From contig NZ_JANFNS010000001.1 of assembly GCF_024436065.1 (NCBI RefSeq), positions 930,001 through 994,000 of the forward strand: a DNA stretch of 64,000 bases. The letters run 5' to 3'. Source of the stretch: Saccharibacillus sp. JS10. GTDB taxonomy: Bacteria > Bacillota > Bacilli > Paenibacillales > Paenibacillaceae. The notes below the pieces were generated by a model. The model was not told where the DNA came from and searched no databases. It worked only from the letters and a program-made list of their open reading frames with translations. This document shows, piece by piece, positions 47,338-55,036 of this stretch (position 1 is the stretch's first letter; each line of letters begins with the position of its first letter). Made by a program: the position numbers and the translations under genes.

Positions 47338-47359
47338 TATTCTACTCTTATATAGAATA
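47338..47359. promoter_or_regulatory. Palindrome in the ftsA leader
   Basis: TATTCTA and TAGAATA flank eight bases in the 209-base spacer between divIB and ftsA. It may be an operator; a leftward TTTAAG/TATATA pair nearby is a weak promoter candidate. Confidence 0.3.
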
Positions 47360-47488
47360 ATTCAACACGGCTTAAACTATCCCTCTTTCATTTCGAATTT
47401 TTTTATGCGAATGATGTATATTTTTTATCCGAATACAGCACATAGTATAGCACCTTTTATAATCTGGGAGTAGCAGGCTTCAAAGCTT

Positions 47489-48256
47489 TTATTCGCTTTT
47501 TTCGGTATCGGTTTCTGTTTCCACAAAAGGAACAAAATTACTGCCGTCCAAAAGACTTACGAACCCTGGCGTCTGCGTTTCGGTGATTCCGCCCAAAATT
47601 TCCAAACGATCCTTCAGCAAGGAAACTGTGGTTTGTACTTCGAAACGAGACCTTGTATAGATCCGAATCTTATCTGGATAAGCAGCACTTGGTGACGGCG
47701 TGATCTCAGATAAATCTGCTAACAAGCTATCCGGTACACCAGCCAATATCCGACAAAGCTTTGCCTTCTCTTCTTCTTTCCCCTCCCATTCAGTCAACAA
47801 CGGCTTTTCGGCAGACAGCCCTTGATCCCGAAGCGAAATCTCGGCGCCGCTCCCCAATAATGCCTGTATGCTACCGTCTTTAAGTAGCTCGTAGGCAACC
47901 GGACTGTACTCGTCGACGCGCAGCAGAATCTTCCCGGGAAACCGCTTCTCCACTTGGACCGATTCGATCGCATTCAAATTAGACACGATTCGCTGTTCCA
48001 CACTGGTTGCGCTCGACGCGAAAAATTGTCCGCCTATTCGTAGCCCCGCCGCTTCGATAACCGCAGAGCGATCAACGTACACATTGCCTTCAACTTCGAT
48101 CTGCTGAATCTGACTCAGCGTAGAGCGAAAAAATACAATGCTCAACGTTGCGACCAGAAGCACGATCAGGATCGTCCAAAGTTTCCAGCGTCCTCTAGGC
48201 TTAGGCTTGCGCGAATCTTGCTCTTGATTTTCGTTCGGTCTGACAACTTTTAGCAT
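47489..48256 (-). CDS. divIB: Cell division protein DivIB/FtsQ
   Basis: This 255-residue bitopic protein has a basic cytoplasmic start (NENQEQDSRKPKPRGRWKLW), one membrane span near residues 28-47, a POTRA domain (IQQIEVEGNVYVDRSAVIEAAGL and IVSNLNAIESVQVEKRFPGKILLRV) and a beta domain ending in an acidic tail. It links FtsL/DivIC to septal synthesis. TGGAG precedes the ATG. Confidence 0.93.
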   Translation of the reverse strand: MLKVVRPNENQEQDSRKPKPRGRWKLWTILIVLLVATLSIVFFRSTLSQIQQIEVEGNVYVDRSAVIEAAGLRIGGQFFASSATSVEQRIVSNLNAIESVQVEKRFPGKILLRVDEYSPVAYELLKDGSIQALLGSGAEISLRDQGLSAEKPLLTEWEGKEEEKAKLCRILAGVPDSLLADLSEITPSPSAAYPDKIRIYTRSRFEVQTTVSLLKDRLEILGGITETQTPGFVSLLDGSNFVPFVETETDTEKSE

Positions 48257-48420
48257 GACGATTCTCCATCCGGTCGCCAGGCATTCATCCGAAATCCAAA
48301 AAAGGACGAAGCCAAGCGTGTAATTGCGCAGTACTTAGCATTCACGTCTGCTGCATCGAAGCCCGATCGGATAACCGATTGCCTCCGCAACGTAAGTCGA
48401 CGGAATTTTGTATTACGTTC

Positions 48421-48448
48421 ATTATACACGTGGCAGGCTCGATGGCAA
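48421..48448 (-). promoter_or_regulatory. Promoter of divIB (possibly divIB-ftsA-ftsZ)
   Basis: Leftward TTGCCA (48443-48448), 16 bases, then TATAAT (48421-48426). It gives a 5' leader of roughly 155 bases in the 205-base murG-divIB spacer, where I see no gene. Confidence 0.6.
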
Positions 48449-48461
48449 AGACAGAGCTGAT

Positions 48462-49595
48462 TCACAAGGCGCCCCGCCTAATTGCTTGAGCACGTACCGA
48501 CAATTTTCGAAGCTCTGCACTGATCACAGAAGCTGAATCAGGCTTGCCTAATTTAGAGGAGCACTCCGCCATTCTTTGCCTTAAATACTCGTCTCCAATT
48601 ACGGCTTCTACGGCTTCAAGTAATTTGTCACCGTCTAATTCCGACTCCGTGATTACAATTGCCGCACCGTCGTCTTCCAACGCTCTGGCGTTCACTTCTT
48701 GGTGATTATTCGTAACGTTCGGCGAAGGAATCAACACAGCCGGAATACCAAGCGATGTGACCTCTGCCAAAAAAGAAGCGCCAGCTCGGCTGATAACAAG
48801 CATGGAAGCAGCCAATACTTCTGGCATACGTTCAATATACGGAAGCACATGCAGATTGGCTGGTGTCACCCACGGTGCTTCATCCAGCCCCCGCTTCGCT
48901 TCTTCGTAATACCGTTTCCCTGTCACATATACGAAATGAACATTCGGCATCCGAACAAGATCGGTCACCATATCCATAACGGCTTCATTGATCGCTTTGG
49001 CGCCGATACTTCCGCCCACGATCAAGACAATCGGTGTTCCTTCCGGTAGACCTAGCAATTGAAATCCTTCGCTTGCTTTTGCCCGGTGAACGGTAGTGGC
49101 TCTCGGATTACCGCTGTACATGACTCGTCTCGCTTTTGGAAACTGATCTTGCGTTCCGTCAAAGCTTACAGCAACGGTACTGACATACCGACTCAAAAAT
49201 CGGTTCGTCAATCCCGGTATCGCATTTTGCTCATGAATCAAAGTCGGAATACGCAATTTATGAGCGGCATACACGACAGGCCCACACACATAACCCCCTG
49301 TCCCAACCACGACATCGGGTTTGAATTTCTCCAATAAACCGGAAGCGACTTGTACGCCTTTCATAAAACGCAATACCGTTTTGATATTATCGGCAGACAA
49401 ACTTCGTTTAAAACCGGTAATATCCAACGTTTCAAAAGGAATTTCACTTTGAGGCACAATTGAATTTTCCAGACCGCGCTGACCGCCGATATATAAAAAC
49501 TCAGTATCCGGTCGATCTGTTTTTAGTTGTTCGGCAATCGCCAGAGCGGGATAAATATGTCCGCCGGTTCCGCCTCCCGTCAATACGACGCGCAT
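48462..49595 (-). CDS. murG: UDP-GlcNAc:undecaprenyl-PP-MurNAc-pentapeptide GlcNAc transferase
   Basis: This 377-residue GT28 enzyme makes lipid II from lipid I at the inner membrane face. The N-terminal glycine loop is VVLTGGGTGGHIYPALAIA, then VVGTGGYVCGPVVYAA and the donor site VISRAGASFLAEVTSLGIPAVLIPSP with NHQEVNA. GGAGG precedes the ATG, 18 bases after murD. No spoVE/ftsW gene lies between murD and murG. Confidence 0.96.
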   Translation of the reverse strand: MRVVLTGGGTGGHIYPALAIAEQLKTDRPDTEFLYIGGQRGLENSIVPQSEIPFETLDITGFKRSLSADNIKTVLRFMKGVQVASGLLEKFKPDVVVGTGGYVCGPVVYAAHKLRIPTLIHEQNAIPGLTNRFLSRYVSTVAVSFDGTQDQFPKARRVMYSGNPRATTVHRAKASEGFQLLGLPEGTPIVLIVGGSIGAKAINEAVMDMVTDLVRMPNVHFVYVTGKRYYEEAKRGLDEAPWVTPANLHVLPYIERMPEVLAASMLVISRAGASFLAEVTSLGIPAVLIPSPNVTNNHQEVNARALEDDGAAIVITESELDGDKLLEAVEAVIGDEYLRQRMAECSSKLGKPDSASVISAELRKLSVRAQAIRRGAL

Positions 49596-49613
49596 ACGAC
49601 GTCCTCCTGTCTT

Positions 49614-51044
49614 TTACGATATGGAATGAACGGCTTCTTTGAACACTTTTCCTCGCTCTTCAAACGACGCAAACATATCCCAGCTTGCACATGCCGGAGA
49701 AAGCAACACGGTATCGCCTTGGTCAGCGAGTCTTTGCGCTTCACGCACCGCTTTACGCAGCGTTTCGGAAGGGTCTTCCAAAGATTCGACTACTGCGATC
49801 TGCGAAACGCCCGCCTGTTTTGCGACTTCTGCAATTTTATGGCGCGTTTCGCCCAATGTCACAATCGATTTCACTTTGGTTTGCAGCGCAGGAATCAGTT
49901 CGGCGTAATCCGAGCCGCGATCCAATCCTCCTGCAATCAATATGACCGGATGATCGAAAGCAGACAATGCAGTCAGCGTTGCTTTGGAATTGGTAGCTTT
50001 GGAGTTGTTGTAGAACAACATGCCGCCATGTTCTCCCAAAGCTTCCAAACGATGCTCGACGCCGCCAAAGTCGCGCAATACGTTTTGCAGATCGTCAGGA
50101 CGTACGCCTGCTGCAATCGCCGCCGCACAAGCTGCCATCGCGTTAGCCGCATTATACGCCCCGGGAATGCCAATATCCGCTGTGTCGATAATACGATGCA
50201 CGTCTCCGGCAGCATCGCGATATACGATATAACGCTCCACCTTATCGGCTTCACCCTCGACTGGATAAGCCGGAGATGCGTAGACACTCTCCAACGTTAA
50301 TTCTTCGGTCATCGAGAAGGGTACGACGCGACCTTTTAGATACGGAATCAAATCTCGGCAGTACGTATCATCCCAGTTGACGATACTGATGTCTTCCGGA
50401 GTCTGATTCGCAAAAATTTTCGCTTTTGAAGACGTATAATCCTCCATCGAACCGTGATAATCCAAATGCGTTTCCGCAATATTCAGCAAACATGCGATAC
50501 GTGGCGCAAAATCTTGCGTGCCTTTTAATTGAAAACTGCTAAGTTCAACGACTAACCAGTTATCGGCTTCGGCTTCACGCGCCGCTTCACATAACGGCGT
50601 ACCGATATTTCCGGCAACGATTGGCTTCAATCCGGCATGTTCCAACATTTTGCCGATCCATGTCGTCGTCGTCGTTTTGCCATTAGAACCGGTAATTCCG
50701 ATCATTGGAGCTGAAGACAAATGGTACGCGACTTCGACTTCCGTAACGACTTCGATCCCTAGCTCTAAAGCTTTGGCAATCGGAGGAGCGGTGTACGGGA
50801 TACCCGGGTTTTTTATAACCAAAGCAACGTCCGGTCGAATCAGATCATCGGGATGTTCTCCGCATATGACGGAAATCCCTAAATCTTCGAGGATACTCGC
50901 TTCCGGGCTTTCTTCGCGCGGCTTGCGATCGTTGACCGTAACTTTGGCTCCGAACTCGTACATCGTTTTTGCTGCGGACACGCCGCTTCTAGCAAGCCCC
51001 AATACGACAACTTCTCGATTTGCGTAATGTTTTGGATGTTCCAT
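49614..51044 (-). CDS. murD: UDP-MurNAc-L-alanine:D-glutamate ligase
   Basis: This 476-residue ligase adds D-glutamate. ATP-binding loop ITGSNGKTTTTTWIGKML is near residue 117, then NIAETHLDYHGSMEDY and NNSKATNSKATLTAL. AAGGGG precedes the ATG. It follows mraY immediately. Confidence 0.96.
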   Translation of the reverse strand: MEHPKHYANREVVVLGLARSGVSAAKTMYEFGAKVTVNDRKPREESPEASILEDLGISVICGEHPDDLIRPDVALVIKNPGIPYTAPPIAKALELGIEVVTEVEVAYHLSSAPMIGITGSNGKTTTTTWIGKMLEHAGLKPIVAGNIGTPLCEAAREAEADNWLVVELSSFQLKGTQDFAPRIACLLNIAETHLDYHGSMEDYTSSKAKIFANQTPEDISIVNWDDTYCRDLIPYLKGRVVPFSMTEELTLESVYASPAYPVEGEADKVERYIVYRDAAGDVHRIIDTADIGIPGAYNAANAMAACAAAIAAGVRPDDLQNVLRDFGGVEHRLEALGEHGGMLFYNNSKATNSKATLTALSAFDHPVILIAGGLDRGSDYAELIPALQTKVKSIVTLGETRHKIAEVAKQAGVSQIAVVESLEDPSETLRKAVREAQRLADQGDTVLLSPACASWDMFASFEERGKVFKEAVHSIS

Positions 51045-51046
51045 GT

Positions 51047-52012
51047 CTACAACCCCTTATTCAGATACAGTCCGAGTGCCGCCAATACAAGCGATACCGT
51101 GAAGAAAACAAAAACAATTCGCCATTCCGACCAACCGGATAACTCATAATGGTGATGGATCGGGCTCATTTTGAAAATGCGTTTACCGCGTGTTTTAAAA
51201 GAAAGCACTTGGATCACGACCGACAGCATCTCGATTACAAAAACACCGCCGATAATCACAAATAAAAATTCTTGTTTGGTTAAAATCGCAACCGTGCCGA
51301 TCGCGCCGCCGATTCCAAGCGAACCGGTATCTCCCATAAACACTTTTGCCGGGTGTGCGTTGTATACGAGAAATCCAAGCGCAGCTCCCGCCATCGCTGA
51401 TGAAGCAATCGCCGAAGGAAACTGAGTCGCCTGCATCGCAATCAGCGCATACGCACCGAATGCCGGAATACTCACTGTCGAAAGCAATCCATCTACGCCG
51501 TCTGTAAAATTCACAGCGTTCGAGATCGCAAGCAACATCAAGACGATGAACGGATAGTAGACCCATGCTCCTCCGTCAAAAGAAATCGAAGTTCCCGGAA
51601 TCGATAAAGCGGTACTATGTTCGGCATCAATAAGGAACCAACAAGCGATTGCAGAGAAAAAGATTTGCCCGATCAGTTTTTGCAATGAAGTTAATCCCAG
51701 CGATCTTTTTTTGACCACTTTGATCAGATCATCCAAAAAACCGACGAACCCAAACCCAAGCGTAACAATAAGCAGAACATAAAATTCAGTATTAATAACC
51801 GAAAACTTAACGAAAGCCAGCGTAAAAGCCAACAAAATAATGATGCCGCCCATTGTTGGCGTTCCTGCTTTTTTCAAATGTTCTTGCGGCCCTTCGCCGC
51901 GCACCTGCTGTCCGAGCTTGAGCTTTTGCAAAAGCGGAATACATAAAGGCCCTGCTAACAGCGCAAGAACAAACGACACCGCAGCGGTCACAAATAAAAG
52001 CTGTAAATCCAT
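51047..52012 (-). CDS. mraY: Phospho-MurNAc-pentapeptide transferase
   Basis: This 321-residue integral membrane enzyme makes lipid I. There are about ten hydrophobic segments; landmarks are KKAGTPTMGGI, FGFVGFLDDLIKV, NAVNFTDGVDGL and SPIHHHYELSGWSEWRIVFVF. The start MDLQLLF at 52012, seven bases after the murF stop, gives the normal family length. Confidence 0.95.
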   Translation of the reverse strand: MDLQLLFVTAAVSFVLALLAGPLCIPLLQKLKLGQQVRGEGPQEHLKKAGTPTMGGIIILLAFTLAFVKFSVINTEFYVLLIVTLGFGFVGFLDDLIKVVKKRSLGLTSLQKLIGQIFFSAIACWFLIDAEHSTALSIPGTSISFDGGAWVYYPFIVLMLLAISNAVNFTDGVDGLLSTVSIPAFGAYALIAMQATQFPSAIASSAMAGAALGFLVYNAHPAKVFMGDTGSLGIGGAIGTVAILTKQEFLFVIIGGVFVIEMLSVVIQVLSFKTRGKRIFKMSPIHHHYELSGWSEWRIVFVFFTVSLVLAALGLYLNKGL

Positions 52013-52019
52013 AAGTCTG

Positions 52020-53435
52020 TTAAACCCCTTTTTCCAAAACCAACGGTTCGTCTCGTAGTGCATAGACGACTTCTTCCAGTTTCATCCCCCGCGAAGCTTT
52101 AACCAGTACAGCATCGTCCGGTTTTAAGTTACGACGTAGATGGTCAATCATTTCCGATTTATCCACAAAAGCATGAACGTGTCCGTTACTCATTTTTTCG
52201 CGCGCACCTTTTGCTGACTGCGCCGACAATGTTCCGTACGCGTAGACTGTAGTGATTCCTGCTTCAGCAGCGTATTGTCCAACTTCAAAATGATATTGCA
52301 GTTCTTGTTCGCCCAGCTCAAGCATATCGCCTAATACGAGCACTCTCGATGAATAACCGTCTAATCCAGCCAATACGTCGATAGCCGCACGTGCCGATGT
52401 CGGGCTTGAATTATAAGCATCATTTAAAATAGTAATTCCCGATACGCCAACCACACGCTCTATACGCATTCCGGTTAATTGCATATGTGCCAGACCTTTT
52501 TTCATTACTTCCGGATCAACGCCAAGCGTTCGAGCCGCAGCGATTGCGGCAAGTGCATTCGTCACGTTATGACTACCCAGCACCGGAAGCGAAAATAATG
52601 TCTCGTCTTCGAGTTGTGAAGAAAACATCATGTCACTACCTCGGCGCATCATCGCGATCGGATAATCGTCGTTCGTATTTTCGAGTCCGAATGTAAACTT
52701 ACGCAGCCCTTCGGGCAGCGACGAATCAATTTCTTGCAAAACCAAAGGCAGCAGAGGTTCATCTCCGTTATAGATCAGCAGCCCGCCTGGCTTCGTTCCC
52801 GAAGCAATCTCAAGTTTGGCACGTGCAATGTTTTCGCGCGTCCCTAAATTAAGCAAATGGGATTCACCAATATTCGTGATAATCGAAATATCGGGCGGTG
52901 CAATTTGAGCCAATAAAGCAATCTCGCCCAAATCGCTCATGCCCATTTCAAGCACAACGATCTCGGTATCTTCCGCCATCGATAGCAATGTCAGCGGAAG
53001 CCCTAGATGGTTGTTAAAATTACCTTGCGTTTTGTGTACGCGAAAAGTCTCGTGAAGTAGCGCAAAAACCATATCTTTCGTTGTTGTTTTTCCGTTGCTT
53101 CCGGTAATCCCGATCACTTTGGCGCCACTTTCGATTAAATATGCCGAAGATAATTTTTGCAGCGCTTCAAGCACATCATCCACTTCGATCAAAGCTCCAG
53201 TAGGCGCTCCTTCTTTGCCGCGTTGCCAAAACGAACCTGCCGCTCCAGCTGCCAAAGATCCTTCTACAAAAGTATGACCGTCTACATTTGCGCCGCCCAA
53301 CGGAACGAACAAAACATCCGGTGCGATTTTTCGGGAATCGATCTGAACTCCGGAAATTTTCTGATCCGAAAACGTGGCATCCCTTAACGTTCCGCCGCAC
53401 ATCGCAGCAATTTGGCTTAATGTCCGTTGAATCAC
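52020..53435 (-). CDS. murF: UDP-MurNAc-tripeptide:D-alanyl-D-alanine ligase
   Basis: This 471-residue ligase adds D-Ala-D-Ala. ATP loop GITGSNGKTTTKDMV is near residue 110, with EMGMSDLGEIALLAQIAPP and ILNDAYNSSPTSARAAIDVL later. It starts with GTG overlapping the murE stop by four bases. In Bacillus subtilis murF lies elsewhere; here it is inside the cluster. Confidence 0.95.
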   Translation of the reverse strand: MIQRTLSQIAAMCGGTLRDATFSDQKISGVQIDSRKIAPDVLFVPLGGANVDGHTFVEGSLAAGAAGSFWQRGKEGAPTGALIEVDDVLEALQKLSSAYLIESGAKVIGITGSNGKTTTKDMVFALLHETFRVHKTQGNFNNHLGLPLTLLSMAEDTEIVVLEMGMSDLGEIALLAQIAPPDISIITNIGESHLLNLGTRENIARAKLEIASGTKPGGLLIYNGDEPLLPLVLQEIDSSLPEGLRKFTFGLENTNDDYPIAMMRRGSDMMFSSQLEDETLFSLPVLGSHNVTNALAAIAAARTLGVDPEVMKKGLAHMQLTGMRIERVVGVSGITILNDAYNSSPTSARAAIDVLAGLDGYSSRVLVLGDMLELGEQELQYHFEVGQYAAEAGITTVYAYGTLSAQSAKGAREKMSNGHVHAFVDKSEMIDHLRRNLKPDDAVLVKASRGMKLEEVVYALRDEPLVLEKGV

Positions 53436-54919
53436 TTGAGAACTCCCCTTACCGCTTCTGCCGCGACAAGTCGATCGTCGAAGTCCAGCACTTGTTTACC
53501 TACCAGTTGATACGTTTCATGCCCTTTACCCGCAATCAATACGACGTCGCCGGTTTGCGCTTCAGCAACAGCACGCTTAATCGCTTCTGCGCGGTCTACA
53601 ACTAATGTATACCGAGAAGCTTCGACTCCTTCTTCAATCAAGCCGGCTTCGATATCTTTCAAAATCGCATCTGGATCTTCGGTACGCGGATTATCCGAAG
53701 TCACATAGGTTAAGTCGCTATATTTCACCGCAATTTTGCCCATAATCGGACGTTTGGTACGATCGCGGTCACCGCCGCAACCAAATACGCAAATCACACG
53801 TTTCTCGGCAAATTCGACGACTGTTTTTAACACATTTTCCAAACCGTCCGGGGTATGCGCGTAATCGACAATAATCGCAAACGATTGACCCGCTTCTACA
53901 GCTTCTACACGTCCATCTACGCCAGGAACAGACTCCAGGCTAGTTTTGATAGCTTCCAATGGAATCCCTTCGATCAATGTAGCGGCAATCGCTGCAAGAG
54001 CATTATACACATTGAACTTACCAACCATACGCAATTGAATATCTGTAGAACCTTTGAAAGTCTCCACATGGAACGACGTTCCTTTGGATGTAATCCGAAT
54101 ATTTGAAGCCCGTACATCACAGTCTTGATCAACGCCGTATGTAATCACTTCCGCCGATGTCACTTTGATATATTCAGCCGAGGCTTCATCGTCGATATTC
54201 AATACCGCATACTTACGCTCAGACAAATCTGCTGGCAAGTTGTTACCTAGACGCGAGAAAAACAATCCTTTTGCCGCTCTATATTCCTCCATGGAGTGGT
54301 GATAATCCAAATGATCTTGCGACAAGTTTGTAAAGACCGCTGTCCGATAATCGGTTCCTTTGACGCGACCTTGTTCCAATGCGTGCGAAGAGACTTCCAT
54401 CACGCAAGATTTAACACCTCGGTTAACCATATCGGCAAGCGAACGTTGCAAGCCCAACGATTCCGGTGTCGTACCGGACATTGGGAAGGTCTCGCCGTCA
54501 TATCGCATTTGAATCGTTCCGATCAGACCGGTTTTCACACCATGATCCAACATCACTTTTTCGATTAAATAGGTTGTTGTCGTTTTGCCGTTCGTCCCAG
54601 TAACGCCGATCATACGCATCTTGCGGCTAGGCTCATCGAAAAAGGTATTCGCGAGTACTGCCATCGCAACGCGGCTGTCGCGTACAACAAGTTGTGGAAG
54701 CGTCGTATCCAATTCACGTTCAACGACCAACGCGACGGCACCTTGCTTTTCAGCTTGCTGCGCATAATCGTGACCATCTACAGTAAAGCCAGGCAGACAG
54801 ATAAACAAATCGCCGGCTTTCACTTGGCGAGAATCAATCTCTATCCCGGTAACTTCTGTTTCTCCATTTCCGATCAAGCGTGACGTAATCAATTGCTGTG
54901 CAAGTTGGTTTAATTGCAT
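53432..54919 (-). CDS. murE: UDP-MurNAc-L-Ala-D-Glu:meso-diaminopimelate ligase
   Basis: This 495-residue ligase adds the third amino acid. The ATP loop GVTGTNGKTTTTYLIEK is near residue 112. The DNPR motif (VTSDNPRTEDPDAIL) near 410 marks meso-DAP specificity, agreeing with the DAP aminotransferase gene. The ATG at 54919 follows AAGGAGCG; the longer frame runs through the stem-loop after pbp. Confidence 0.96.
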   Translation of the reverse strand: MQLNQLAQQLITSRLIGNGETEVTGIEIDSRQVKAGDLFICLPGFTVDGHDYAQQAEKQGAVALVVERELDTTLPQLVVRDSRVAMAVLANTFFDEPSRKMRMIGVTGTNGKTTTTYLIEKVMLDHGVKTGLIGTIQMRYDGETFPMSGTTPESLGLQRSLADMVNRGVKSCVMEVSSHALEQGRVKGTDYRTAVFTNLSQDHLDYHHSMEEYRAAKGLFFSRLGNNLPADLSERKYAVLNIDDEASAEYIKVTSAEVITYGVDQDCDVRASNIRITSKGTSFHVETFKGSTDIQLRMVGKFNVYNALAAIAATLIEGIPLEAIKTSLESVPGVDGRVEAVEAGQSFAIIVDYAHTPDGLENVLKTVVEFAEKRVICVFGCGGDRDRTKRPIMGKIAVKYSDLTYVTSDNPRTEDPDAILKDIEAGLIEEGVEASRYTLVVDRAEAIKRAVAEAQTGDVVLIAGKGHETYQLVGKQVLDFDDRLVAAEAVRGVLK

Positions 54920-54994
54920 CGTATATTCGCTCCTTCTATTGAATTTACTTGTTGAATTTATAGAGTTCGTCTTCCTGATCTGCCCGAGCTGCAA

Positions 54995-55029
54995 AATGCC
55001 CGAGCCCGCCAATGGCAAGCCCGGGCATT
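54995..55029 (-). promoter_or_regulatory. Strong stem-loop between pbp and murE
   Basis: AATGCCCGGGCTTGCC and GGCGGGCTCGGGCATT form a 16-pair stem with G-U pairs and a three-base loop, with no U run. It occupies the position where spoVD lies in Bacillus. Confidence 0.6.
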
Positions 55030-55036
55030 ACTTCCG

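Noticed and set aside
48250-48465. 71-codon frame in the murG-divIB spacer
   Set aside because: The predicted divIB promoter lies inside it and no ribosome site is present; also not similar to MurB.
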